A DNA stretch of 64,000 nt, taken from Leucogyrophana mollusca. Lineage: Eukaryota; Basidiomycota; Agaricomycetes; Boletales. Every line of letters starts with the position of its first letter. Position 1 is the first letter of the stretch. Location: NCBI GenBank assembly GCA_021014945.1, contig MU266344.1, forward strand, positions 62,001 through 126,000. Reading direction: 5' to 3'. Position numbers and translations under genes: made by a program. The notes under the pieces were generated by a model, which had not been told where the DNA came from, did no database searches, and saw only the letters and a list, made by a program, of their open reading frames with translations. Shown here piece after piece: positions 23,216 through 35,050 of the stretch.

Positions 23216-23889
23216 CCTAGTCTACAAACAGTACAAGTGCTGGGATGTCTGTACAACAGACTCTAGACGCTAAAGCTTTGTACCCAAGGCAAAAAATTGA
23301 AGCGTTCGTTGACTGCGGGGCCTGCGCCGCAGGAGAAGCCAATGATGATGATCAGAGTGAGCGTCACGGTCCGTGGCGGTGCTGTTGCTCTTTGTTGGTG
23401 GTTCGGGCGCTTGTTGGGCGCTAAGATTTGATGTTTCTCTCATACGGCGACTCTTTGATGGGGTTTCATTATTTGCCTACCACAACTTGTGAGGTTGGCC
23501 CTTCAATCTCGATTCTCCATATGTATTGATTCTCATGCGTGCAACGCTGCGGACGATGGCTTTGTGAACGATCCCCGGAACATGGCGCTCTTCGATCCTT
23601 GGCTGGCTAGATGCGTTTATTTTTATATTTCATGGATGGAGTCTCAAATAGGCGAGGTTGACGAGGTCGAATCATGCTTTCGATATCAGCTGGTCATCCA
23701 TTAGTCAGTGCAGGGCTGTCGTGTCAAACTCTTTTGAGTGGTGGGAACGATGGCAGAATGTGGAAGCGGTTCTCTATCGAGACGATTGGGAGTCTGGGAG
23801 ATGATGTCTATCTTATCAGTTCACCTCGAAGTTTTCGGGCGTCACCTTCAGTATTACGGGGACGGTGTTTGTATCAAAACTGGAGAATA
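23216..23889. promoter_or_regulatory. Divergent promoter region (TMEM184-like / Kelch)
   Basis: 674 bp between genes transcribed apart. An in-frame extension of the Kelch ORF to 23674 exists, but its residues do not look Kelch-like, so I treat it as 5' UTR. Confidence 0.5.
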
Positions 23890-25110
23890 ATGGCGGCTAG
23901 GTGGACCCTTCTCTCGTCTCTCCCTGCCAAAGCGAGATCATCCCACTGTCTCAGTGTCACCAATCGTGGATTGTTGTATCTCTATGGAGGCGAGCTACGA
24001 CCACGCATCCCAGTCGACTCCGCAGTACACGCATTTGACCTGACTCAACAAAATGTGAATCCAAGCGCATGGACCGAGCTATCGCCGCCCCCTTCGTCCC
24101 TCGCCCCGGAAGCCCGGGTAGGTGCGAGCACAGCCTGGGATGAGGGCACTCAGAGTCTCTATCTTTGGGGTGGCCGTGGAGGAGTGGACATGGCTCCCCT
24201 CGCCGGTGCACAAACCGGCATTTGGAGGGCACACTTATCTCCTGACGCTGCCTCGGCGAAGTGGGAAAGACTAAATGCGATTAACGAAGAGGACGCCCCT
24301 GCCCCTCGCAGCTATCACGCTACCGTCTCTGCTCAGGTGAGTGGTCGTTCGAGTTATCAGGCCATGATCGGTCATGATCTCACGACTGATCCTAATGTTA
24401 CACTCTCGGCGTAGGGAAATTTGTACATCCATGCTGGTTGCCCTACCTCTGGTCGTCTGGGGACATTACATTCTTTCGATCCCAATACAAGAAAATGGCG
24501 TGAACTTGCAAGCGCTCCCGAACCTGCTCGGGGAGGGACAAGCATTGCAGCCGTGACTCTACGTGGCGAGGATGGCCCAGAGATAATCAGATTCGGAGGT
24601 AAGCTCGAGGTCCACGATACTCTGCCATGTCTGAGTTCCCGTCCAGGATTCGCTGGGCACGAGCTCCCCACAAAGCCCGCCCTAGACATCTATTCCATCA
24701 CCTCGGACGCCTGGCGCACGGTGGTTCCAACGCAAGATCCCAAACATGGCCACCCTGGGTCACGCTCCGTGCACGGCTTCGTCCCGATCGTATCGAAGAA
24801 GCACCCACAAGCAGTGGCAGTAATGTGGCACGGAGAAAGAGATGCGTCGAGCCTGGGGCATGCGGGAGCGGGCACGTTTTGGGATGACGTGTGGGTCATC
24901 GAACGCTGTGCAGAATCAGAGGGCAATGGCGGGTTGTCGTGGCGGCGGCTTGACTCAGCAGCGGAGGGAGGAAAGCCGGAAGGGCGAGGTTGGTTCCCGG
25001 GCGCTTCATACGTCAACGAGGAGGGCGAGACAAGGGTGGTCATGTTTGGGGGATTGTTAGGATCAAATGAGAGGAGTGGGGAACTATGGCTTCTGGATAT
25101 CGATTTGTAA
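23890..25110 (+). CDS. Kelch-repeat (galactose-oxidase-like beta-propeller) protein
   Basis: Probable beta-propeller that acts as a protein-interaction scaffold. Two exons, 23890-24336 and 24415-25110, join in phase at a 78-nt intron (VSAQ/GNLY), giving 380 aa. Kelch blades show the usual pattern of a double glycine after a hydrophobic strand and a following Tyr/Trp: LLYLYGGE, SLYLWGGRGG, IIRFGGK and VVMFGGLLGS. RSYHATVSAQ and WRELASAPEPARGG fit blade starts. No F-box, BTB or membrane segment is present. The ATG at 23890 precedes ARWTLLSSLPAKARSSHCLS, a standard first blade. Intact. Confidence 0.85.
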
Positions 25111-25506
25111 ATGATATCGATTTCCTGCGCTGTCTCTGGTTGTAAAACTGCCCTCGCTTCATGATACCTTGTGCCAGCTATTTCCGGCGCTTATAACACA
25201 GATATGTTCCGTCAGAGCCCTTGTCAATATTCGTGTGGATGGAGTTTGCAACCATGGGTAGCACTGGCCACCGGCCCAACATCGACCCGTCCTCGAGGAG
25301 GCGGCAACTCGGAGGCGGCCGACAAGCCGAAAATTTTGGACGCCGCGAACATGCAGGGCGCCCAATCAGGCAAGCGTTGTAATGACGTCAGGTGAGACTA
25401 TCTTGAGCTCATCTCCGTTATCTGAGGTCAATCTAGGCAGTACTCTCGCAGTCCACCCTCGAACTCTCACCAGTTTTCCTCTCGCAGACTTTACAGAACC
25501 GTGACC
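25111..25506. other. Intergenic, promoter of peroxiredoxin gene
   Basis: 3' end of the Kelch gene and upstream region of the peroxiredoxin. A CT-rich stretch precedes the ATG at 25507. Nothing else supported. Confidence 0.5.
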
Positions 25507-26335
25507 ATGGCCACTCCACCCACTCCCAAGATCTCTGCCGGAGCCACCATCCCCACTGGCAAATTCCTATATGTCCCATACACACCTGCACTGGATGATC
25601 AGGTTAGCGTGTTATCATTTACCTCACAATGTTCTGAGCTGACGAACGCGGTCAATATAGTCGACGTGTGGTGCTCGTAAGCCCCCTTTCTAGAACGTTC
25701 GCCATGTACAAGCTCTTGATGGACCGTGTGTGCTCCAGCGATTACGCTGTCGACAGACGAATGGAAGGGGAAGAAAGTCGTGCTCTTTGCCGTACCTGGG
25801 GCATTCACTGTGAGTATTCTCACCCACGATAGGTTTGCTATGCGACTCTTATGCATGGGTACCCAGCCCACCTGCCACATCAATCATCTCCCACCTTACC
25901 TCGCTAAATACGACCAGTTCAAGGCCAAAGGCGTTGATGTCATCGCCGTGGTCGCTGCGAACGATGCCTTCGTAATGAGTGGTTGGAGCCGTGTTGAGGG
26001 ACTGAAGGACAAGGTGCGTTATTATCCAGGGAAATCGACCGTGTTGCCATATCGATGGCCTGATACCACTTGCATGTCGCAGATCCTTGCCCTCTCAGAC
26101 CCAAATGCGGCGTGGTCTGCCGAGCTGGGTCTCACGCTCGATCTCTCATCGAGGGGCTTTGGTACCCGCACCGCGCGTTATGCGGCTATTATCGATGATC
26201 TTGTCGTCAAGTACCTTGAAGTGAGCTCTCTATACCCAATGCCATCTGCGCGTTTATCGACCTGTCTCCACCTAGGTTGAGCCCGGGAGCGAAGTGAGCG
26301 TCTCAAGTGCAGACGCTGTCCTTGCGAAGCTCTAG
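25507..26335 (+). CDS. PMP20: Atypical 2-Cys/1-Cys peroxiredoxin of the Pmp20/Ahp1 (PRX5) type
   Basis: Thiol peroxidase that reduces hydrogen and alkyl peroxides. Six exons join in phase: 25507-25602, 25661-25676, 25739-25809, 25867-26013, 26083-26220, 26276-26335, giving 175 aa, the usual length. The active-site motif PGAFTPTC is split by an intron and places the peroxidatic cysteine at residue 64. Exon 2 is only 16 nt. The C-terminal part has SDPNAAWSAELGLTLDLSS followed by RYAAIIDDLVVKYLEVE. The last three residues are AKL, a canonical peroxisomal targeting signal also found in yeast Pmp20. Peroxisomal location is therefore likely but inferred. Confidence 0.9.
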
Positions 26336-26967
26336 TGCCAGAGGGCGTGCATTTCCCAATCTGGTCCCTATCGCCGTCGGACGTAGACTTTGTACAACAT
26401 AGGAATTCGTGAGTACCGCTGAAATTTAGACAAGGGAGGAAGGACGGAGCAAACGTGTATGAATAGACCGTCTCTTCTTTTTCAGATGTCCGTATCAGAG
26501 GACTTGAATGCGCCGTTATCGGTGTGGCTCGGAAGGCTGATCAATGGCGGTTCCCTAAGCGCTGGCATGATCCTGAATTGCGTAGAACAGCCGACTCAAT
26601 CCTCCTCAACAGTCAAGACAATGTGTCTGAGAAAGAGCTTGCGCCATGAGCCAGGGCACTGTTTCCTTTTCGGCCTCTGTAATACTTGTAGAGGCTTGCA
26701 GGAACGGGCGCGCCCTGAGGCCCAAAGCACCGCAGCTTGTTCTCGACCGAAAGATTCCCGACATGAAGTCAAAATGAAAAGAAATCGGATCCGTGCACAG
26801 TTGTGGGTCCGTATTTATACTTGTGTACGCGCCTCGGTGTCACATGACCGAGTTTGTTGATACCCAGATAAGGTTCGGCCAAATAGGGTGCTCACCGCAA
26901 GCGCGTCTCCCTTCTTCACTTCACTTCCACCCTCATCCTTTCTTTCTGTACATTCCGCCCGCCCGCG
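26336..26967. other. Intergenic
   Basis: Between peroxiredoxin and the basic nuclear-type gene. A 133-aa ORF (26459-26860) has no motif. A pyrimidine-rich tract (26905-26960) precedes the next ATG. Confidence 0.5.
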
Positions 26968-27738
26968 ATGCCCCGCAAAGCCGCCGCCTCCGCCGCCACC
27001 ACCGACGCCGCAGAGCCTCGTCGCTCATCTCGTATCAAAGATCAGCCAAAGCCTGATCTCCCAAAGAAAGCTCCCGCGAAACCTAGAGCGAAGAAAGCTA
27101 AGCCCGCTGAGAGCGAGGCCGAGGCTGATAAAGAAAAGGAGGTAGAAAAACCAAAATCTGGCAAAGGCAAGAAGCGCACTGCTGCCGAGAAAGACGCGGA
27201 CGCGGAAGAGCCAGCGGCAGCACAGGAGGAGGAAGAGGAAGCCCCTCCAGCCAAAAAGGTATGATTGACTTAGCTGCGTTGCATAACTGCCGGGTTACCG
27301 ACATAACCGTATTCTAGTCCAAGCCTGAGTCAAAGGCAGAGCCGAAGCCCGCTTCTAAAGCAGCAGGGTCCAAGCCTGCATCCAAAGCATCGGCGAAGCC
27401 TGCATCTCAGGCTGCTTCCACCAAGCCCGCTTCTCGAGCCGGCAAGCCTGCATCTCGTGCATCCGCCAAGCCACCCTCCGCCGCAAAGAAACCAGCATCA
27501 AGAGCAGGATCCAGGAAACCGGCTTCGAAGGTAACCACATATTTCACCCGATCGTCTGAAGACGACATTAACATTTACTGTGTTTTAAGGCTGAAGCCCC
27601 AACCGATGAGAATGAAGCACCTCCTCCCGCAGAAACCATCGCCGAAGAGCCAGAAGCCGAAGCCGAGGCAACAGAAACCACGGTAGGCTCTTGCTATAGC
27701 GTTATCTCGTCGAGGCTGACATCCATCTTTAGGCCTAG
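26968..27738 (+). CDS. Small Lys/Ala/Pro-rich nuclear-type protein (HMGN/H1-tail-like)
   Basis: Highly charged, disordered protein of 200 aa, likely chromatin-associated by composition (inference). Exons: 26968-27258, 27318-27530, 27590-27682 and 27733-27738. The N-terminus AAEPRRSSRIKDQPKPDLPK resembles the nucleosome-binding RRSxR motif of HMGN proteins. It is followed by KAPAKPRAKKAK-type runs and an acidic block EEEEEEA. The second exon encodes degenerate repeats of the form KPASKA/KPASRA, as in H1-like tails. The third exon is acidic (EEPEAEAEATETT). The final coding exon carries one codon plus the stop (GCC TAG), so the stop is supplied by a 6-nt coding piece. No folded domain recognised. 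Real gene judged from consistent splices and composition. Confidence 0.72.
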
Positions 27739-29312
27739 CTCCTTGCCAATCCGCGCATATCTCCAAACCATCTCTGCATATTCCCTTGTTACCTACACAT
27801 CGCAGTAACCTCTCCCAAGACTGTCGCAGAAAATTGTACACCACGATCCTATCATTATCTGCTATCAACGATCTGTACTCAGTCTCCCGCTATTCCCCTC
27901 CTCACCCCCGAGCTGCGATTCCTCCTCTACTTCCCTCGGTTCGTTGGTGACTTTTTATCTCTTTATTTTCTTGCCATGTTTCCTCGCTGTCGTTTTACAC
28001 CCTACGCGCATGTGTAGCTGTCTCTTCACGGACGATATCCCGTGATTATCTCTTGATCCATCGGTGGATACGACGTTTCTTTTTTCGTTTGTGTATGCAG
28101 TAGCGCGGTTTTCGCTGGTGTTATACTACGCTGTTTTGTTTGTTCGTCGGTTACAGCTATTTTATTGTTTATGCAGTCCCTTTACCCTCTTCCCAATTGC
28201 GGCTTTTCCCCCGCGGCAAAGGTCTCCAACTGAGACTGTCTCTGGGGTTGCCCTTCAGGAAATTTGAGGCCGTCCATTACCAGAGCATGCACGACCACCC
28301 TGTAGCAAGCATACTGCTGGGCGCGGCCCTCCTGTTACTCGCTGGACTGATGATCCTACTTACAACTACTGACCTTGGTGTACTAGCAGGCACTTGCTCA
28401 TTTAACCCAAAGCTGGCGGTTGTCCCCTTTTCGCGTTCTTGTAGACATTACTCGGGGCTACGCGTTCGATCTGAGGAGGTCTGTCTACGCCATAGCTGCA
28501 GTGTGCATCTGCACTTTCGATGTCCTCTGAGTCCTAGCGCAGATGGATGTCTTCACAAAGTATGCGATTGTCCTTTATGTCGAGATATTGCATGTCGGGA
28601 TCCGGGAATGCCTCACCATGAAACCAGAATGAGGTTCACATGACCAGCCGAGCGGGTGAGATGTGTTTCGCCTGGGGACCCGGTCACTGCCAGGTGCAGT
28701 GGCGGGCGCTTGCATGGTGAATTGTTTTCACAGTTTCGATAGGCGGGTCACAACCCTCCTCGGCTTCGGGCTTGAACACCAGGCTCGGTTAGGTGTAAAT
28801 CACCCGTGGCACTAGCGCTCCTTTCGTTTCAGGTGCCTGAATCGAAAGGGGCGCTCGGGGCTGAAAGAACGACAACCGTTGACTCGTACTAACAGTGTCG
28901 ATTTGAACCAATCAGGTGCGGTATCAGAGACATTTCGGAGGCAGGTACGTTGGAACGAGGGTCCCATTCCTATTTTACAAAACATCCGTGGTGTAAGGTG
29001 AGGAAAGACAGTTAATATAATTTATGTAGTCGACAGGGGCGGAGTCCATTGGCATTAGCAAGTCCATCTATCGCCGGTCCTGATGTGGGTGACTACATAA
29101 AACCGTGGCATACATCAGTAACTCCACTGTGATGGTTCATCTTTCAGGCAATGCATGCTGCTGTCCGATTCAGCTTCCATTCGTGTCGAATGTCCAACCC
29201 TTGCCCTCTCTCGCATTTCAAAATTTAAATCGACTGTCACCGCGCGGCCTCAGTCCTGGGTGGCTGCGGGGGAAAGGGCTTTAGAAGTCATCGAGTGAAC
29301 ACCTTGGACGAT
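27739..29312. other. Long intergenic region
   Basis: About 1.6 kb without a supported gene. The first 400 bp are T-rich and include the 3' UTR of the basic protein. A 167-aa ORF (28140-28643) with one hydrophobic run (SILLGAALLLLAGLMILL) is not convincing. Contains a strong hairpin at 28814-28855. Confidence 0.45.
28814..28855. repeat. Near-perfect inverted repeat, 20-bp arms, 2-bp loop
   Basis: The arm at 28814-28833 pairs with 28836-28855 at 18 of 20 positions across a TG loop; the core is CCTTTCG facing CGAAAGG. It lies in non-coding DNA about 460 bp downstream of the 3' end of the minus-strand DUF6533 gene. Could be an RNA hairpin, a terminator-like element or a palindromic mobile-element scar. 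Confidence 0.6.
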
Positions 29313-30889
29313 TTACGAACCAGTCTCGCGGATACGTAGCACGATGCGGGTGGCAAGGACAGCGTGAAGTACCCGCGTTGGACTATGCGATCAGCTTAGA
29401 ATTTGGAATGAGTGATGTAGGGATAAGGCTTGTGCTCACGCTGCAAGAGATATAGAGTGGAATCCCTAATGACCAAAAGGTAAGAAGCGTGTAGATATAT
29501 ATTGAATGCACCTGGAGTCACTAACTGTCTGGTTAGCGGTCGCAGTGATAGCGATGTTGACAGCTGAAAGAGCTGACGGAGTTCAAGTTGAACTATTAGA
29601 TTTCACGAAGGAAAAAACCGGGCCCTACATAACAGAATCGCGTAGTATGTGATTCCTACAAGTGGGTCAGCTGGGCAAGTTATGGCAACATTTGTAGGCG
29701 CTAACCATCTCGCAGCAGAAGTTTATATAAGGATGACGCAGGCATTCCGCAGCGCTGCCGGACTACCCACTTTGAATTAGCCCCCATTGGTCCAAGCAGC
29801 CAAGGAACTCACAATGAAGGCAGGCGTGAATAATCAGCATAATTAGGTATACTGGACGGGCGTACATGAGCCTGAATAATATGTGGTTCACAACGAAACT
29901 CAGGAATTACGCGAGCCTTGAACCATGAACAGAGACCAGACCACCACATCCATGTCGCTCGGACCCAGCCTCGGGGTCGTGTCGAAACAACCCCCGAGCA
30001 TAGACCGAGAAGCAGCGGAGGCTGCGCAAGTAAGCGGAGAAAGACTTTATGTTAGTACTGAATCATGTTCTGAGCATAGGCGGCTCACAAGCTAGGGCGC
30101 GCACAGATATCGCGGTGAAGTAACAGCCTACAATAAAAATCGCGACTGTAAGGACAGCGAGCACAACTCCCAGTTTGCGTCCCCTCCCCCAGATAGCCCA
30201 TGTTCGGACCAATATGATTACTGTCGGGGATCAGACAATAGGAAGGACTCGAGCTCATTTGACTGACTTTCTGCAACAAACATACAAAATGGATACATAT
30301 CTGTATACAGGGGTGTCAACTCACTGTGAATGAAATGGCGGTTGGATGGTCCTTACAAGCGACGAAGCCCATTGCGATATGGCAAGCCCTTTCGCTTGGC
30401 CCTGGCAGTATGCCTGCTGAGATAGAAGCATACAATTTTTTAGAGGGACTCAAAAAGTAGCGTCAAATATACTCACAATAAAGTATCAGCGTGGTAGTGT
30501 CTATGAACGGCATGTATTTGGTGAAGAGATAAATCCCCTTCACCATACCCCACGGTTGGCCCAAAATATGAGTAAGTTCAAGGTCGAAGGTCAGGATATA
30601 GTCATAAACCTATACATCATAAACACACGCCCGTATTGAGTTTTATCCAAACACTTACGAGGATGGTCATCGCGATACCTTCGGGAAATCAATAACGAGA
30701 TACGAAGAAGGGGTGGCATCTCGATTGTGTTACGTTGCATTACAGAAGAAGACATACCTCCAAGATACTGTGCAAACACAATGTCAGCTGCTGCGAGCTT
30801 GTCCTGACTGGGGTTGGATATTACTGAGTAAGGAGACTTACCTGGGCCAATTCCTGATCATAGCCCGCGCTCGGCAGGTTTGACTCCAT
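29313..30889 (-). CDS. DUF6533-domain multi-pass membrane protein (copy 1)
   Basis: Member of a GPCR-like integral membrane family expanded in agaricomycetes; function unknown. The ATG at 30889 starts MESNLPSAGYDQELAQ. Very short exons then give YLGG and IAMTIL. A larger exon encodes the DUF6533 signature VYDYILTFDLELTHILGQPW followed by GIYLFTKYMPFID. Further exons include RTWAIWGRGRKLGVVLAVL, the TWxxW-type motif after a membrane segment, and AIFIVGCYF. The last exon is RVLHAVLATRIVLRIRETGS with the stop at 29315-29313, shorter than copies 2 and 3, which continue about 20 residues. Internal splices between 29400 and 30100 were not all resolved. Diverged paralogue of the genes at 51.9 and 56.4 kb. 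Confidence 0.75.
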
Positions 30890-31258
30890 GGTCGTAGAGC
30901 AAAAGATGCGAATATGAATGGGGATGGCTCGGGAGACTCATGCTTTATATTCTTTTCGTCGACGATTCCAGGCGGTGTTTGTTGGTGAGAAGAGACGACC
31001 GCCCGACACGATGGCATTTACATATCGAGCATTGGGATATCGCCGAGCATGGCCTCAGCCGATAATCCCATCCGACTCACTCACACGCCTCAGTCGGAGT
31101 CCGCATCAACATCATGCTGACTTTTGTTTGTATGATCTATGCATAAGAATACGGTACGATCTCCTACACGGACCTACACGATATTCAGTACTTCAATTGA
31201 GATGTCTACAATAGAACTACTCACCATCAGATCAACGCTCCATCTGAGAAATATCGCC
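30890..31258. other. Intergenic
   Basis: Promoter of DUF6533 copy 1 (-) and 3' end of the lactonase-like gene (-). No gene supported. Confidence 0.5.
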
Positions 31259-32804
31259 CTAGGCGGTTCCCAGCTCAATCCCCTTCGCAACGACATCCAC
31301 CAAATACATGCTCTCTTCATCCAAGATCACAAGTCCCGACTTGGTAAACATCATCTCTGCGGTGGTGCTGTTCAAAAAGAACTTCCCTATAAGCGTCCCC
31401 CGAGAATTCCACACGTGCGTGCCTTCTCCACACCCAGAATAGACGTTCCCCATGGTGTCGAGCTGGATTCCGTCGGGAATGCCTGAGTCAGAGTAGGCGA
31501 AGACGCGGCGGTTCGTGAAGGCTTGAGTGATCGGGTCGACGTCGTAGGCGTATCTATTGGAGGACGTGGTATGTATGTCTTTCAGTTCACACAGTCCCAG
31601 TGGATGCCTTACATTGTAGCTGGGAACGTCTGCCCGAGGAAGCCGGTGGAAATGGCTGTGTCAGTCCTACGTGATGATAAGGGGTCGGTCGTCAGCTATA
31701 TGTCGGCGCATCTAAACTGGCACTTGGAGACCTAGAATGAGGACTTACACGAACGCAGTCTTCCCGTCAGGCGTGAACGCTATGCCGTTTGGTTGGTCGA
31801 GTTGGTCCGCGACGACTCTTACTTGGCCAGTTGATGGATCGAAGCGATAGACCTGGCAGGGCATCATCGGTGCCGGGCGGAAATCGTGGCCCCAACCATT
31901 ACTGCATCCGCATACCACGTATTTCAGAAATCATCCTACAAAGTAGCATCGGTGAATGAAAAAAGGAACATACGTTGGGTCAGTGAAGAAGATAATATCA
32001 GTGCCAGGCAGGATCTTCACGTCGTTGAGAGAGTTAAACTGCCTTCCGAGGAAGTTGTCAAGGAGGACGGTGGTATTGTACGGTGGGTTCGGGTTTACAA
32101 GGACGATTGAGGGAGGTAAGAGGGCGCGTCCTGAGGTGACGAAGAGAAGGTTGCCTTTATAGAGACCTGTTCCTCCATTTACCATTTGTACATCATCCGA
32201 AAGGTTGAGCTATCGAGGTCGAATCAAGTCCCGTCTCCAAGAAAAGGGTAAGTTATCATGACTCACAGTTGTAATCTGAACGTTGACATCCGCACCAGGA
32301 CCAGCAGCCTCGATTGCTTCGTCCACCTCCGTCATGTTGATAAAACTAACAATGCTATTATTATACCACCCATTGTACCCAAGCGGTCCTCCGTCGTTGC
32401 TGGAGAAGAACAGCAAATTATTGCCCGCATCGTAAATTGGTGCTTCGTGAGCAAATGCAAAGCCGGGGTTGGAGGCTATGGAGCGGATTGTGGCAGAGGG
32501 ACCGAGGATGGAGAGGAATGAGGGATCGAAGACTTGGATGAAAGGTGATGGATTGTTTGTGGGGTTGAAGCCGACGGTAGAGGTGTTACGCGCGGCGTAC
32601 CAGGTGCTGTTGGGACCGAGGACGTCGTATGTCAGAGGGTCGACGTACTGTAGGACGACATTAACGGGCGAGCCAATTCATTATGCGTGTGCCAGATTCA
32701 AATAAAGTACGCACTGCTGCCCCAGCTGGAATGTCACTCGCAGCTGCGAGAGCGGCCATCGCGACCACCGACATCGCAGCCGTTGGTGACCTGTAAATGG
32801 GCAT
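31259..32804 (-). CDS. Secreted SMP-30/gluconolactonase-like protein
   Basis: Six-bladed beta-propeller of the SMP-30/gluconolactonase/LRE-like family, which hydrolyses sugar or related lactones using a bound metal. Six exons join in phase: 32804-32715, 32647-32267, 32209-31974, 31901-31749, 31666-31613, 31553-31259, giving 402 aa. The N-terminus (AAMSVVAMAALAAASDIPAG) is a plausible signal peptide, so secretion is likely. Family blocks include FAFAHEAPIYDAGNNLLFFS, NDVKILPGTDIIFFTDPTNG, DQPNGIAFTPDGKTAFVTDT and SGIPDGIQLDTMGNVYSG. The acceptor of exon 5 was set at the GTAG before GACTGACAC because it restores FVTDT. Substrate unknown. Intact. Confidence 0.87.
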
Positions 32805-32907
32805 GCTGATAGGATTTCTACACGTTCGGCGTTCCGTGCTCAAGTTGTCTATGCGACCGTGCACTGGTTAACGGACTCTTCATGACGGATTCACCAGCTT
32901 TTCTATA

Positions 32908-33665
32908 TCATCGCCCATAGAGCGTCTTCCATGTCTTCGCCCGGGCCCATGATGCAAAGATCTGATACAGACGTGCCCAGCTGATCAGCCTGACGAGACG
33001 AGAGTCCAAGTCGCCTGACCCCCACTGGAGTTGGAGCTGGTCATGTGGATTGATCAGAACACCCAGGGCCTCCGCTTTGGTGCCATGCTCCCTGTTTTCA
33101 CGACCATGTCGTACACGGAATAGGACACCCGACTTGTCTAAAACCCTGCCGCCAGGTGCGGCGAACTGAACTACATCTGAATCGAATACAAGCTCGGGTA
33201 AGAAAACCTGACCAATGATAATTACCTGGTTACCTCAAGAACATTTACTTACAAGCAAATTCTGGCAAGTGCCATCTATGACATGATTTGATACGCTTAT
33301 GGTACGCTCGAAGGAGATGAGAAAGGTCACAGTCCCAGCGGTGAAGACGGTGACAACGTCAGCAAGGTTTGAGCTGTGACTCTGATTGAAGATGATTGAA
33401 GCGGTGGCGGGATTCCAAACATTTTGCTGTTTCTCGATTTGCGACGACGTATGCTACCCAGTCGAATGCTTAGCCCATGATAATCCACGGCGAGTAACGT
33501 TTACTGACAACGACAAGCAGGAATGATTGTCGAGAGTGTCCACTGGTATGTAGATGTCCCAATACTTCCGCAAACACTAGCTCTTGCCCAGTTACCACTG
33601 ACGTCTTTCGAGAAATCGTCGATCCCGGTTCTATTGTATTCTAACGGCTCTAGATTGTTAACATA
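32908..33665 (-). CDS. Orphan multi-exon gene, unrecognised (5' end unresolved)
   Basis: No ATG-initiated long ORF exists here, yet four minus-strand exons join in phase at GT..AG sites: about 33665-33603 (ending RTGIDDFSKD), 33576-33505 (CLRKYWDIYIPVDTLDNHSC…), 33453-33253 (contains NVWNPATASIIFNQSHSSN and VTVFTAGTVTFLISFE) and 33207-32908. The last begins VFLPELVFDSDVVQFAAPGG and ends at a TGA at 32910-32908. The exons are all phase 0 and the introns 26-51 nt, the first being rather short. The sequence looks protein-like (NxS/T sites, paired cysteines), perhaps a secreted or cell-surface protein, but no family is recognised. The start and any signal peptide were not found; upstream frame is closed at about 33677. 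Could be a degraded gene. Confidence 0.42.
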
Positions 33666-33773
33666 TCCACGGTCTATCTATACACAGCTGCTTTCCGGTG
33701 CATCCAGCATCCACATGGCAAGAGGTCCAGGGGAAAAACAAAATCCACCCAATACAATGCGGAATTGAGCACC

Positions 33774-35050
33774 CTACAACTTGCTCTCCTCCGCAAACGG
33801 CCAGTCCGAATATCCCTTGGGAGATAAGTCTCCCAGCTGATAATACGTCGCACGGTCGCCTTTCGTAAGGGGAAGATCCTCCTTAAGTCGACGGGGGAGA
33901 TCGGGCTGCAATGCAAATGCCAGTAAGCGTCCGACTCTATCCAGGGGCCACAAGGTTTCACTTACATTAGGAATATAAAGCCTTCCGAACGCCACCAGCC
34001 CACCCTTCTCCTCAGCCGTCTCGAGTGCTGTTTCTCGCGTAAAGCCACCGGCGGTGATGAACGCTCTCTCCCCCCATATCTTGCGTATAAAGTCGTTTGA
34101 TTGTCCTGCAAAATCTTTCGAATCGCGGTCCACATTACCGCCTACGCGGGGCTCGGTGACGTGAATATACGCGAGGTCATATCTGGTGAGATTCGAGACC
34201 AAGTAACTGTACGTGGGGACGGGGTCTTTCATGCCCATGTCTACATGTCGTTCATTCATTCGTAAATCAACACTGTAAATTGCGTGAAACAACGTACCTT
34301 GGAAAGGACTCCACGGGCTCAGCCTGATACCGGTCTTGGTTGCGCCAACGGCTTTGACGACGGCATCAACAACTTCCAAGGCAAACCTCGATCGGTTCTC
34401 TACGCTTCCTCCATACTCATCGGTGCGTGAATTGCTTAAGTCCTGCAAGAACTGGTCGATAAGGTACCCGTTGGCACCATGTATCTCGACGCCGTCGAAT
34501 CCGGCTTTGTGGACCGCGTTCGAGGCGGCTGTGGCGTATGCCTGGACGTACGAGTGGATCTCATCGGTAGTGAGTGACCGCGGGGCAGTTGTGTGACCAG
34601 AGAGAGTGATGGGCGAGGCGGAAACGTACGGGGAGGGAGGGACTTGAGAAGCGATAACGGATTCGTCTGCTGCACGGCCGAGCGCCCATAGTTGAAGGTA
34701 GATGTAAGAGCCTTTCGCGTGTACTGCGTCTGTTATCTATCATCCTACACATCAGTTTCTCGCCCACCCAGGCACAGAAGAACAGTTACCTCCTTCCATC
34801 CCTTGATCTGGTCCTCCGTGTAGATTCCTGGGACGTGGTTATACCCACCTGCGTCATGGGAGATGAACGTCGCCTCCGTGATGAGGAGCGTCCCTGGGGT
34901 AGATGCGCGCTGGGCGTAATAAGTAGCTGCTTGGGGTCCGGGTACGTGCGATGCATAGGCACGGAAACGGGTGAGCGGGGCGAGGACGACGCGGTGCTGG
35001 AGTGTTAGATCACCGACTTTGGCAGGTTGGAAGAGTGCGGGTGTGGACAT
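33774..35050 (-). CDS. Old yellow enzyme family NADPH dehydrogenase (OYE-1), PTS1-tagged
   Basis: FMN-dependent ene-reductase that uses NADPH to reduce activated C=C bonds. Four exons join in phase: 35050-34790, 34736-34298, 34240-33966, 33905-33774, giving 368 aa, the normal length. Hallmarks: VVLAPLTRFRAYASHVPGPQ near the N-terminus, GFDGVEIHGANGYLIDQFLQ with the His/Asn ligand pair, RTDEYGGSVENR, TKTGIRLSPW, and GGLVAFGRLYIPNPDLP near the FMN phosphate site. The C-terminus is WPFAEESKL; SKL is a canonical peroxisomal import signal. The paralogue at 45.6 kb has the same intron positions and near-identical N-terminus but ends STL. Intact. Confidence 0.92.

Noticed and set aside
28140..28643. 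167-aa ORF with one hydrophobic run
   Set aside because: A single hydrophobic stretch in otherwise irregular composition, no intron signals or family match.
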